A stretch of DNA of 64,000 nucleotides from Gammaproteobacteria bacterium (GTDB taxonomy: Bacteria > Pseudomonadota > Gammaproteobacteria > Pseudomonadales > Pseudomonadaceae), in contig JAAYFD010000032.1 of the NCBI GenBank assembly GCA_012728415.1, positions 59,512-123,511 of the forward strand, written 5' to 3'. Every line of letters starts with the position of its first letter. Within the stretch, counting starts at the first letter, position 1. This document shows, piece by piece, positions 49,504-58,968 of this stretch. Under the pieces are notes generated by a model. It was given only the letters and a program-made list of their open reading frames with translations, made no database searches and was not told the DNA's origin. Made by a program: the position numbers and the translations under genes.

Positions 49504-50633
49504 AATTTGAAGAATTCCAGTCCGGTACCTGGGTGCAGCAATATCGCTACAAGAGCTTCAGCCCTGTCAAGGTTAATCGGGAATGGTGCTGGGAAAATCC
49601 GGAAATCAATACATTACTGGAGCGTGCTTCCCGCGCTTTGGCGGAGTTGGATGCTTTTACGTTGATTGTTCCGGATGTAGATCTGTTTATTCAGATGCAC
49701 ATCACCAAAGAAGCCAATAATTCATCGCGGATTGAAGGCACCCAAACGGAAATGGATGAGGCTGTTCTGGACAGCAGCCAGCTTGCGCCGGAAAAGCGTG
49801 ACGATTGGCAGGAAGTGCAGAATTATGTTCAGGCAATCAACGAAGCGGTGGATGAGTTGCAGCGATTGCCTTTGTCCAATCGCCTGCTCAAATACACCCA
49901 CAGCATTCTGATGCAGGGCGTGCGTGGCGAGCACAAAACCCCGGGCGAGTTTCGGCTGTCGCAAAACTGGATAGGCGGCAGCAGTCTGGCCGATGCGGCA
50001 TTTATTCCTCCCCACCAGAGTGAGGTCCCGGAGTTGATGGGTGACCTGGAGCTGTTCTGGCACAACGATCAAATCAACGTGCCAGAGCTGGTGCGTATTG
50101 CCATCAGTCATTATCAGTTTGAAACCATTCACCCCTTTCTTGATGGTAACGGCAGGATTGGCCGGTTACTCATAGCGCTGTATCTGGTAAACAAGGGCTT
50201 GCTGCGCAAACCATCGCTGTACCTCTCGGATTTTTTTGAGCGAAACCGGGCCAGCTATTACGACGCGCTTATGCGGGTGAGAACGTCCAACGATCTGCTG
50301 CACTGGGTGAAATTCTTTCTTTCCGCGATCATCGAAACTGCGGGTAAAGGTAAGCAAACGTTTGAAGGGATTCTGTCCCTGCGCCGTGAGGTAGATGCAC
50401 AGATATTGAGTTACGGCAAGCGGGCGGAAAATGCGCAGATCCTTTTGAAGCGCCTATACAGGCGACCTGCGGTGACTGCCATGCAGGCTGCCGAAATCCT
50501 TGATTTGAGCCACCAGAGCGCTTCGGCGCTACTCAAAAAGATGACCGAGGATGACATATTGGACGAAATAACAGGTTATCAGCGTAATCGGGTCTTTGTG
50601 TTTACGCGTTACCTGCAGCTATTCCGTAGTTAG
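49500..50633 (+). CDS. class II Fic-family AMPylase-like protein with winged helix
   Basis: Fic enzymes transfer AMP or related groups to target proteins. I choose TTG 49500, with AGGAGG 6 nt upstream; the track's GTG 49494 overlaps that site. About 377 aa. An N-terminal autoinhibitory motif SSRIEGT (S/TxxxEG, near 75-80) marks class II; the active motif HPFLDGNGRIGRLL (His near 211) is intact. The C-terminus QAAEILDLSHQSASALLKKM is a winged helix, so it may also bind DNA. It lies between the hsdS-side operon and hsdR. Confidence 0.9.
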   Translation: MKFEEFQSGTWVQQYRYKSFSPVKVNREWCWENPEINTLLERASRALAELDAFTLIVPDVDLFIQMHITKEANNSSRIEGTQTEMDEAVLDSSQLAPEKRDDWQEVQNYVQAINEAVDELQRLPLSNRLLKYTHSILMQGVRGEHKTPGEFRLSQNWIGGSSLADAAFIPPHQSEVPELMGDLELFWHNDQINVPELVRIAISHYQFETIHPFLDGNGRIGRLLIALYLVNKGLLRKPSLYLSDFFERNRASYYDALMRVRTSNDLLHWVKFFLSAIIETAGKGKQTFEGILSLRREVDAQILSYGKRAENAQILLKRLYRRPAVTAMQAAEILDLSHQSASALLKKMTEDDILDEITGYQRNRVFVFTRYLQLFRS

Positions 50634-50650
50634 GGCAAGCGGGACGAGCG

Positions 50651-50741
50651 AGTGTAAGTTTGCTCCCAATAACCTTACACTTGGATTTTCATATGTAAAC
50701 TTCCTGTCTTTATCCTTACATATGGCTATCTGTGTGTAAGG
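50651..50741. promoter_or_regulatory. tandem TGTAA inverted repeats upstream of hsdR
   Basis: AGTGTAAG/CTTACACT (50651-50681) and CATATGTAA/TTACATATG (50690-50724) are two inverted repeats whose centres are ~41 bp apart. A further half site TGTGTGTAAGG follows at 50731. They fill the 220-bp fic-hsdR gap and look like an operator cluster or paired hairpins. Confidence 0.6.
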
Positions 50742-50853
50742 GTATGCGGGTCAATGGGGGTCGGAAGGGCCTTCAGGTAAGGGTTAGATAATATCGCGCT
50801 GTATCAGAGTTCCTGTTGGATCTGGGCGTGGAGGATTCGTAGAAGGAATCGCT

Positions 50854-53800
50854 ATGAGTGACAGTAGGGAACACCAGTTCCAGCAAGACATCATCACCGC
50901 CATGACCGCGCAGGGTTGGCTTACCGGCCCCGCCAGCGGCTACGACCGCACCACGGCCCTGTATTCCGAAGACTTTCTCGGCTACTTCAAGGAGGCCTGG
51001 CCGGAGCGTTGGGAGAAGTTCGCCAAGGCCAACCCGAACAAGCCGGAAGATGTGCTGGTGCAGAAGCTGGTGCGCGAACTGGAGCAGAGCGGCACCCTGG
51101 ATGTGCTGCGCCATGGTTTCAAGTTACCGGGCGTCAAGGTGGAGACCTGCAGTTTCAAACCCGACCACGGCATGAATCCGGATACCCTCAGGCGCTACCA
51201 GTGCAACCGCCTGCGGGTGGTACCGGAGGTGTCTTACTCGCCGCACTACCGGGAGGGCGAGTACAACCCGCGCCTGGATCTGGTGTTGTTCGTCAACGGC
51301 ATCCCCACGGCCACGCTGGAGTTGAAAAGCGAGTTCAAGCAGAGCGTGGAAAACGCCAAGCGCCAGTATCGCTATGACCGCCCGGTAAAAGATCCGCTGA
51401 CCCGTAAGCCCGAGCCGCTCCTGACCTTCAAGCGTGGTGCGCTGGTGCATTTTGCCGTGGGCCAGAGCGAGGTGGCGATGACCACCAAACTGGATGGCAA
51501 GGATACCTTCTTCCTGCCATTCAACATGGGCAGCCTGGATGGCGGCGCTGGCAACCCGCCGCCACCGGATGACAGCCAATACGCGACCGGCTATCTGTGG
51601 AACCAGCTGTTTCAGCCGGACGCCTGGTTGAAGGTGCTGGGCCGCTTCCTGCACCTGCAGAAGACCGTGAAGGAAGATTTCGACGGCAGGAAGACCACCC
51701 GGGAAACCATGATCTTCCCGCGCTACCACCAGTGGGACGTGGTCAACAGATTGATCGAGACGACCCGCGCCGAGGGACCGGGGCAGCGCTACCTGATCCA
51801 GCACAGCGCCGGCTCTGGCAAGTCCAACTCCATTGCCTGGACGGCGCATCAGCTGGCTGCCCTGTATGGGGATGATGGTCAGAAGCTGTTCAGTTCGGTG
51901 ATTGTCATTACCGACCGCACCGTGCTGGACAAACAGTTGCAGGACACCATCTACCAGTTTGAGCATGCCCAGGGCGTAGTCAGGTGCATCACCCGGGATA
52001 TCGGTAACAAGAGCAAGTCCGAGCAGCTCGCCGAAGCGCTGGCCGAACAGACGCGCATCATCATCGTCACCATCCAGACCTTTCCGGCACTGTTCGACGC
52101 GCTGGACAAGCATCCCCAGCTGGCCAGCGGGCACTATGCGGTGATTGCCGACGAGGCGCACTCCTCGCAAACCGGCTCATCGGCCAGCAAGCTCAAGCAG
52201 ATTCTCGGCAGTGACGCCTCCCGTACCGATAACGAGGAGCCGGAAGAGATCAGCGCTGAAGAGCTGCTGGATGCCGCGGTGGCCGCCCGTGCGCCCAATG
52301 AGCGCATCAGCTATTACGCCTTTACCGCCACGCCCAAGGCCAAGACCCTGGAGCTGTTCGGTCGCGAGCCTGACCCAACGCGGCCACGCGGCCCTGACAA
52401 CAAGCCCGAGGCATTTCATCTGTACTCCATGCGCCAGGCCATCGAGGAGGGTTTTATTCTCGATGTGCTGCAGAACTACACCACCTACAGCACCGCCTGG
52501 AAGATCGCACATCCGGACGGTGGCGACGAGGAAGTGGACTCGAAGAAGGCGCGGCAGAAACTCGCCCGCTGGGTGCGCCTGCATCCGTACAACATCAGCC
52601 AGAAGGTTGAGGTGATCGTCGAGCACTTCCGTGCCAACATCCGTCACCTGCTCGACGGCCAGGCCAAGGCCATGGTGGTCACCAGCAGCCGGCAGGAGGC
52701 GGTGCGCTACCAATTAGCGATGATCGCCTACGTCAAGGAGATGGGGTACACCGACGTGCATCCTCTGGTAGCCTTCTCCGGCAGCGTGCTGCCCGATGAG
52801 GTAATTCCCGAAGAGGTGACCGAGAACAGCAGCCTGCTCAATGCCGGGCTGAACGGGCGGGACCTGGCGGACGCCTTCGACACCCAGGACTTCAACGTGA
52901 TGATCGCCGCCAACAAGTACCAGACCGGCTTCGATCAACCCAAGCTGTGCGCCATGTACGTGGACAAGAAGCTGCAGGGCGTGGACTGTGTGCAGACCCT
53001 GTCGCGGCTGAACCGCCTGTTTCCGGGCAAGCAGACCTTTATCCTCGACTTCTTCAATGAGCCGCAGGATATTCTCGATGCCTTCCTGCCGTACTACACC
53101 AAGGCCGAGCTGACCGATGTCACTGATCCGCAGCTGATCTACGATCTGCAGAAGAAGCTGGATGCCGAGGGCATCTACTACTGGTCAGAGGTAGAGGCCT
53201 TTGCCCTGGCATTCTTCGATCCCAAAGCCCCGGCCAGCAAGCTCAGCTACTACTGCGCCCCGGCCAGGGAGCGGTTTGCCAAGCGCTACGCCTTCAGCGT
53301 CGAGGCGAGGCAGCAAGCGCTGGAATACAAGCGCACCGCCGAAGCCAACGGCGACAGCGCCGGCCTTAAGAGCGCCGAACATGCCCTGAAGGAAGCGGGT
53401 GAGCAGATCGATCAGCTCGACCTGTTCCGCAAGAACCTGCAGAGCTTCGTGCGGCTGTATGAGTTTCTCTCCCAGATCATTCCCTATGAAGACCGCGAGC
53501 TGGAGCAGCTCTGTGTGTATGCAAAACACTTGCATCCGCTGCTGCGCGCAGATCGGCTGCAGGAAGACGACGTGGATGTCGGTGAGTTGCAGCTGACTCA
53601 TTACCGGCTGACCAAGCGCGCCGAACATAAGCTGCGGCTGGATGAGGAAGGCGGAGACTACACGCTGGACCCGGCAACCGCTGTGGGTAGCGGCAAGGCC
53701 CATGACCCGGAAAAGAAACGCTTGTCCGAGATCATCGAGGCACTGAACGAGATCTTCGGTGCCGAGGTCAGCGACGAAGACCAGCTGCAGTTCCTCACCG

Positions 53801-54051
53801 GCATCGCCAATCGCATCAGCCGCCAGGAGGACGTGATGGCACAGGTCAACAACCACTCGGTCGAGCAGGTGATGCACGGCCTGTTCCCCAAGCGGGTGCT
53901 GGATACCGTACTGGACGCTATGACCGACAACGAAAAAATGTCGCTGGAAGTGCTGGATAACGAGACCAAGAGCCGGGCGTTTGCGCTGGTGATTTTGAAG
54001 ATGCTGAAGACGGCAGCCAGCTTCAATGAGGCCGGCATGCGCAGCATCTGA
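50854..54051 (+). CDS. hsdR: type I restriction endonuclease HsdR
   Basis: Motor and nuclease subunit, 1065 aa, full length. The N-terminal PD-(D/E)xK nuclease is seen as NPRLDLVLFVNG...TLELKSEF near residues 137-160. The helicase carries Walker A HSAGSGKSNSIAW near 317 and ADEAHSSQ near 431, then VMIAANKYQTGFDQPKLCAMYV and SRLNRLFPGK (motifs V and VI). The C-terminal EcoR124-like domain follows. It has its own upstream region with repeats, so it may be regulated apart from hsdMS. Confidence 0.95.
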   Translation: MSDSREHQFQQDIITAMTAQGWLTGPASGYDRTTALYSEDFLGYFKEAWPERWEKFAKANPNKPEDVLVQKLVRELEQSGTLDVLRHGFKLPGVKVETCSFKPDHGMNPDTLRRYQCNRLRVVPEVSYSPHYREGEYNPRLDLVLFVNGIPTATLELKSEFKQSVENAKRQYRYDRPVKDPLTRKPEPLLTFKRGALVHFAVGQSEVAMTTKLDGKDTFFLPFNMGSLDGGAGNPPPPDDSQYATGYLWNQLFQPDAWLKVLGRFLHLQKTVKEDFDGRKTTRETMIFPRYHQWDVVNRLIETTRAEGPGQRYLIQHSAGSGKSNSIAWTAHQLAALYGDDGQKLFSSVIVITDRTVLDKQLQDTIYQFEHAQGVVRCITRDIGNKSKSEQLAEALAEQTRIIIVTIQTFPALFDALDKHPQLASGHYAVIADEAHSSQTGSSASKLKQILGSDASRTDNEEPEEISAEELLDAAVAARAPNERISYYAFTATPKAKTLELFGREPDPTRPRGPDNKPEAFHLYSMRQAIEEGFILDVLQNYTTYSTAWKIAHPDGGDEEVDSKKARQKLARWVRLHPYNISQKVEVIVEHFRANIRHLLDGQAKAMVVTSSRQEAVRYQLAMIAYVKEMGYTDVHPLVAFSGSVLPDEVIPEEVTENSSLLNAGLNGRDLADAFDTQDFNVMIAANKYQTGFDQPKLCAMYVDKKLQGVDCVQTLSRLNRLFPGKQTFILDFFNEPQDILDAFLPYYTKAELTDVTDPQLIYDLQKKLDAEGIYYWSEVEAFALAFFDPKAPASKLSYYCAPARERFAKRYAFSVEARQQALEYKRTAEANGDSAGLKSAEHALKEAGEQIDQLDLFRKNLQSFVRLYEFLSQIIPYEDRELEQLCVYAKHLHPLLRADRLQEDDVDVGELQLTHYRLTKRAEHKLRLDEEGGDYTLDPATAVGSGKAHDPEKKRLSEIIEALNEIFGAEVSDEDQLQFLTGIANRISRQEDVMAQVNNHSVEQVMHGLFPKRVLDTVLDAMTDNEKMSLEVLDNETKSRAFALVILKMLKTAASFNEAGMRSI

Positions 54052-54079
54052 GCATGCAATCCAAGGTGAGGGCTGATAC

Positions 54080-54865
54080 ATGAGCAATGAAACTATCCAA
54101 ATCCCGACAGGAGACTATGACCGATTTGTCCAGGCGGCTTGCGCAGCAGCCGCCACCGAAATGGAAAAATTGGTGCAAGCAACCATCTCCACTCTGCGGG
54201 ATATGGATGCCACCGGTATGTTCGGAGATATAGCCGCCCGCCATTTATGGGACGAATACTGCTGGCAGTTGCAGGAAGGCCCGTATGACAACGATGACTT
54301 TGGCTTTGGTAGCACCAGCGAAAACTTCGAAAAAGTGTTGGACGGAGTGATCGCAGGCGCACTCGACGAACTGCCCCAGCACACCTTGCTGTTTTTGAGC
54401 ATCTACACCCGAAACGACCTGGAAGAAGAGAGTGATTCGGGGAGCATCGGCGGCATCAGTCGCTACGATATCGCTTCCGCCGTGCGGGAGCGTGTCAGCG
54501 GGGCCGCGGCGTGGCGCAATCTCGACGTTATTGGGCCTTATCGAGGCGATGTCATATCTATGGAAGTCAGCCTGGGCGGTCTTGCGGGCGAAGCACTCTC
54601 TGACATTGGTGAGCAGAGCGACTTCCTTGCCGAGCATGTGGATCAAATGCTTGAAGGTGGTGCCAGCAACATTTCCGACATCAGCCATGCACTGCTCGAA
54701 CGCTACGTAGAGCTTATTCATGAGGACGAGGACGGGGTTCTGCTACAAGCACTTTTTCATCGATTTGAAAATGACATCAAGGCACTGGTGCTGGAAAAGG
54801 ACATTCGTCCAGCGGTAGAAGATGCCATTGGGCAGCTGGAGGAAATGTTGGAGGATGAATCCTGA
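54080..54865 (+). CDS. highly acidic hypothetical protein behind hsdR
   Basis: 261 aa beginning 28 nt after hsdR with GGTGAGGG upstream. By my count 54 Asp/Glu against 16 Lys/Arg, a net charge near -38. There is no signal peptide, membrane segment or known motif. The charge would suit a DNA mimic or partner of a DNA enzyme, but that is only inference. An adaptor or unrelated cargo gene is equally possible. Confidence 0.7.
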   Translation: MSNETIQIPTGDYDRFVQAACAAAATEMEKLVQATISTLRDMDATGMFGDIAARHLWDEYCWQLQEGPYDNDDFGFGSTSENFEKVLDGVIAGALDELPQHTLLFLSIYTRNDLEEESDSGSIGGISRYDIASAVRERVSGAAAWRNLDVIGPYRGDVISMEVSLGGLAGEALSDIGEQSDFLAEHVDQMLEGGASNISDISHALLERYVELIHEDEDGVLLQALFHRFENDIKALVLEKDIRPAVEDAIGQLEEMLEDES

Positions 54866-55087
54866 TCCCCGACAGTTCATCCCCACCCTGCTCGCGCTGT
54901 TGAATCGTGGGGACTGCTCCAGAGGGAACTGCAGGCTTAGCAGGCCCGACGTGGTAGGAATCGCGGGCGACGTCCCAGGCGGCTGAAAAGTGAGCATCGG
55001 CAGGGTCGCCTTCGTGCGCTCGCGTATTGCTCCCGAAACCCTACCGCTTCCGTGGATTCCATCCCCTCGCACATATGCTCGGAGAGC

Positions 55088-55435
55088 TCAGTGGGGCGGC
55101 CGCCAGTCTGGGTGAGTTCGGATCAGGCGGGCCGCAAAACGCGGGTGAATATGGCATTGCTCGGCCAGGTCGTGGCGATCCACAAAACCATGCACCAGCA
55201 GATAGTCAGGCGAGCAGCCCAGCAGGCCGGCGAGCTTTTCCAGCCACTCCATTGCCTGCGGCGGCGAATCACTCGCCTCGTGCAGCGCCTTGATGATCTC
55301 CAGGCGGTGGGTGCGGATTTCCTGCAGCAACTCACCGGGAGGCTCATGGTCGGCTTCCCAGGTCAGGCGTCCATCTTCCAGCACCAACTGGATGCCTTCA
55401 GCTTGGGCCAGCTCCAGCAATTGCGCGGCACTCAT
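55088..55435 (-). CDS. TubC-docking-like small protein of the island primase module
   Basis: 115 aa. SAAQLLELAQAEGIQLVLEDGRL resembles the TubC N-terminal docking fold that is often found as a small protein next to DUF3987 primase genes in integrative elements. Its start overlaps the primase stop (ATGA). Role unknown. Confidence 0.65.
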   Translation of the reverse strand: MSAAQLLELAQAEGIQLVLEDGRLTWEADHEPPGELLQEIRTHRLEIIKALHEASDSPPQAMEWLEKLAGLLGCSPDYLLVHGFVDRHDLAEQCHIHPRFAARLIRTHPDWRPPH

Positions 55436-57428
55436 ATCTCACCCCGGAATTTGGCAGGTGCTGCGACATTTGCGACTTTTGCGACAAGCCCCGTGGCTGC
55501 TGGGTTTGGCTGTTGCGACAGCGTCGCGACAGGCTGCGACAAATGCGGCGTTGGGGTGTCGCTGTCGCAGCGCGTCGCAATCGTGTCGCAGACCTTCTGG
55601 CCTTGAGCTGCGCGGGTTGTCGCAAAATTCGCAGTTGTCGCAGAGGGTGCGAGATTGAAGGTCTTGCCATCGACGGTGTGCAGCCAGCGGTGCTCAACCA
55701 GTACGGCCAAGATCGAGTCACGCTGCTTGGCGCTTTTACGGATGAAGGGCGGGCCTTCACGTTGCAGGGTGCGTGCATCGAAGCTATGCCAATGATTTGT
55801 CAGCAACCAGTCCAGCAGACGCTGAGCTTGGAGCAACTGCGGATCAACCTTGCTCGGATTGGTCAGGCGCAGAGCCTCGCCCAAATACCAGCGCACCAGC
55901 ACGGCAGCTCGGTCGATCAGATCGGCACCAATACGCTCGCGGCCTTCTACCACGGCAAATATTCCCGCAATGCGCAGCAGGTTCTCGGCCCCCTTGGCGG
56001 CGGTCGGTTTTATCTCCTGCATGCCGCCACCCTGGCCAAGCTGGCGTTCGATGGCATCGTACTCAGCAATCCACAGATCCAAGGCGGCAGTCTCCAGCAC
56101 CAAAATGGGCGGGGCCAACTCCCCGCGCTCATCCTTGATGGGCTCCTGCGCCAACAGGCAGGCCATGCGCTGCCAGTAGCGACCGAGGCGAGGATCACGG
56201 GACGGGTCGGCGTCACGGTAGAAGCGCGTGCCGGCCAGTGACTCCGGCCAGGCGATTAGGAAGCGGCGAGAAAGCCTTGCCCCTGCATGAGCGGATTGCT
56301 CAGCACCTCGGTGGCGACGATGGGCTGGATCATCAGATGGACACTCAGCCGGCAGCCGAAGCGGGCCGAGCTTTCTCCCTCTGATGCACGGGTGCGGCTG
56401 ATCGGTGCGCCGTCCCAAAGCTTCGACAGGCCAGCCACGCTCTTGAGCGCGTTCTCAGGCTTGGCGGCATGGCCGCCAAAGAACTGCCCGCCTTCGTCAC
56501 TGAACAGACCTTGTGAAGGGTGGCCACGCAGCAGGGACTTTTGCAGCCCCTCCAGGGTCGGCTCTTCGGAGAGGATGAACGGCAACGGCGGTGCCTCGGG
56601 CTCCAGCAGTTTGCCCAGATCATTGGCCACCGATTCGGGGTCGCCTTTAGCCTTGTCGAGAATGTTGGCGCGGGCTTTCTGGTAGGCATCGCGCTGGTCG
56701 CGGTACTCCTTGGCATCGACCTTGTACTGTTCCAGCAATTCGCGCTGATGCTGCTGGTGCGCCTGCAATGCCAGACGATCCGCTGCCGATTTGCGGTCGC
56801 CCGACTCAGCCACCGTCAGCGCGAACAACGACAGCGGCTGGTCTGCGGTGATGATCCCGAGCGGCGAATAGCAGCCTTTTACCCGGCCACCGGAGAGAAA
56901 GCGCTTGCTGCCGTCGGGGTGGATGCGTTGCACATTCACCAGCTGGCCATTGAGTGTCAGCGGCACCAGTAGCACGTTGCCCTTCTGGCGCAGGTTGTAG
57001 GGGCGGCAGCCCTTGGCGATCAGGTAGGGGTGGCCGGGATCGGCACGGCGGGCATCACACCACAGGCGGTTGACATATTCTGCCGCTGCTTGATTGCGCT
57101 GGCGCCTCTCCACTTCATGCTGACGCTTGGCCTGCTCGTTACGTTTGCGGATCAGCTCAGCCTGCAGCGAATCAGCTGGCTTGCGAGCGCTCCAGGTGTG
57201 CCAGTGGCCGCCATCCTTCCAAGTGCCGTACCAGCCCGATGCGATGGCGTCCACGTGCAGACAGTAGACACCATTCAAGGTGCCAGGCTTGTCGCCGGGG
57301 ACGTGGAAGCGGTGTATCTGGCCATCTCCCTCTGGTACGAAATCGATCTTGCCAATTACGCTTTGCATAGAGTCACGGAAAAGAATCGCCGCATCGGAAA
57401 GGAGGGGGAAGTAAAGAGCGCGGCCCAT
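55432..57428 (-). pseudogene. broken primase / DUF3987 replication protein
   Basis: Two ORFs (57428-56256 and the frame ending at 55432) together make one primase-helicase-like protein. The first half has GHPYLIAKGCRPYNLRQKG and VQRIHPDGSKRFLSGGRVKG; it then jumps at GIITADQPLSLFALTVAESG straight into the DUF3987 region, so a Toprim-like middle appears to be lost in frame. Near 56269 the frame breaks: GCCGC stands where GCCCGC would give FLARFLIAWPESLAGTRFYR. A single lost C explains it; an assembly error is possible. It is coupled to AlpA upstream (TAATG). Confidence 0.8.
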
Positions 57429-57649
57429 TAGACGTCACGCTCTTTGATTTTTGTGGCCAGCCAGGCGTTCAGCTCGGCGATAACGTAGTAGGCCGTGGCT
57501 TGGCGACTGTCACTGAACTTTATGGGTTTGGGGAAGGTCGGGTCTTTCTTGCGCAGCTTGTCCAGCCCGGAGCGGGTCTGGCCAATGACCTTGCAGACCT
57601 CAGTCTGGGGGATGAGTGCTTGATCAATCTTTGAGTGAACTGGGTGCAT
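57428..57649 (-). CDS. alpA: AlpA-family transcriptional regulator
   Basis: 73-aa excisionase/AlpA-type winged-helix DNA-binding protein: LIPQTEVCKVIGQTRSGLDKLRK and FPKPIKFSDSRQATAYYV are standard. In P4-like islands AlpA activates integrase or excision. Its TAA overlaps the primase ATG. Confidence 0.88.
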   Translation of the reverse strand: MHPVHSKIDQALIPQTEVCKVIGQTRSGLDKLRKKDPTFPKPIKFSDSRQATAYYVIAELNAWLATKIKERDV

Positions 57650-57724
57650 CTGAGCGCCTCCGTATTGGGTACGGAGGCAATTTAATTGGAGGGTGGGGTG
57701 AGGCCTAAACCGTCATAAATGCGC

Positions 57725-58207
57725 TTATGATGGCGGTAAAATATCCCCTGCCAGTATTCTTAGAGTATCATCTGGCAGAATCTCTATGCCCTCCCGATAG
57801 GTTTTGTATGCGCGCTCTACCGTCCGGTCGCTGATAGACAGGTGCCCTGCAGCGTCTGAAACGGCGCATTCCCAGCTAATGCCTTTACGCATTTGCAGGA
57901 TTACGATGCAAGCTGCGCGCAGGTCTCGTTCTGTATTGTCAGGGCGGTTGTATTTGCCTTTGATCGCTTTCAGGCCGAGGGCTTGGTCGGCGCTGTGCCC
58001 TTGCAGGATCTGGGCAAAAACGTGCTGCATCAGCGAGTGAAGTAGGGCTGGGTCAAAATCAATCTCGTCACGCATCCGCTCGTGGAACAGCTCTATCACC
58101 TTTTTAGACAGTTCAGGGTCGAAGTTGCCTTTGAGGTACTGGATGACGTTGTACAGGCCTTCGGGCGTAACCTCGTCCCATTTGCGCTTTCCTGGCATTT
58201 GCATCAC
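57725..58207 (-). CDS. hypothetical island protein with C-terminal HTH-like region
   Basis: 160 aa from GTG 58207 (or ATG 58204), directly abutting the integrase remnant stop. DAAGHLSISDRTVERAYKTY near residues 115-135 looks like a helix-turn-helix. I do not recognise the family with certainty; it is a type of small protein seen beside integrases in Pseudomonas islands. Confidence 0.65.
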   Translation of the reverse strand: MMQMPGKRKWDEVTPEGLYNVIQYLKGNFDPELSKKVIELFHERMRDEIDFDPALLHSLMQHVFAQILQGHSADQALGLKAIKGKYNRPDNTERDLRAACIVILQMRKGISWECAVSDAAGHLSISDRTVERAYKTYREGIEILPDDTLRILAGDILPPS

Positions 58208-58815
58208 TAGGCCCCTTGTTTAAGCTCGACAAGATTGCTGGTAGCCAGCTTGTCCAGATGGTCGGCATACCACTGCATCATCACCTTGCGCTGCTTCAGG
58301 TAGGTGCTCTTGTCGTAATTGCACGCAAAAACTCCATCCACTCCATTGGCATGATGCCGGTGTATGGCCGCTTGCCGAATATGGGGAATACGTGCTTTTC
58401 AAGTGCACCAATGGTGCGGACCGCAGTACCTTCGCTCCAGGTTTTGCACTTGGCTGCATACCATTCGCGAGCCAGGTGCTCAAAGGTGTTGTTCGCAGCT
58501 TCGAGTTCTGCGGCTCGCTTGGTCGCCATGATACTGCCGTCCTTCGCAGTGTTGTTACGTAGCTCACGGACTTTCCGACGGGCCTGTTCACCAGTCAGTC
58601 GATGGTCGCCAGTGCCATAGCCGCCCAGCCCTAGCCATGACCATTTACTTACCGTCTGCTTTTTTGTAGCGCAGCTGCCAAGATTTGGAGCCGTCTGGTT
58701 TGACGCGGAAGTACAAGCCGTCGCCATCCAGCTCGCGATACTCTTTTGCTTCGGGTGCCAGGCTGGCGAGTACGGTGTCGGCAAGTGGGCGGCGTTTGAT
58801 CTCGCTGCGTTTCAT
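58207..58815 (-). pseudogene. int: P4-type tyrosine integrase remnant
   Basis: From ATG 58815: MKRSEIKRRPLADTVLASLA and GLYFRVKPDGSKSWQLRYKK are the DUF4102 N-terminal domain. A 4-bp tandem duplication (GTAAGTAA near 58645) then creates a stop; beyond it the other frame continues WSWLGLGGYG up to GIMPMEWMEFLRA. The sequence then jumps out of frame to the C-terminal end NYDKSTYLKQRKVMMQWYAD. The catalytic region (Arg, His-x-x-Arg, Tyr) is missing. About 200 codons remain of the ~400 expected. Confidence 0.85.
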
Positions 58816-58817
58816 GC

Positions 58818-58857
58818 TTGTATCCCCGTGGTTCAATTTATTTCAAAGGATACACGG
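58818..58857. repeat. GGGATACA-type motifs at the right island end
   Basis: Inverted GGGGATACAAGC (58817-58828) and direct AGGATACACGG (58848-58858) flank the 5' side of the integrase remnant and match the pair at 43748-43772. Possible integrase arm sites. Confidence 0.4.
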
Positions 58858-58900
58858 AAGGCAATTGTGTGTGAGGTTGTTGGGGAGCGTTCAGATACAA

Positions 58901-58925
58901 GAAAGCCCGCGCAAGGCGGGCTTTC
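58901..58925 (-). terminator. terminator downstream of the ssrA-like end
   Basis: GAAAGCCCGC faces GCGGGCTTTC with a 5-nt loop. Read on the minus strand it follows the ssrA-like CCACCA end by ~45 nt, so the island supplies a replacement terminator for the tmRNA gene it entered. Confidence 0.7.
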
Positions 58926-58968
58926 AGGGGTGTTTTCAGCCATGTGGGTACATGTGAAAACTTGCATT

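Noticed and set aside
51124-52170. 348-aa minus-strand ORF within hsdR
   Set aside because: Antisense shadow of a gene with clear nuclease and helicase motifs.
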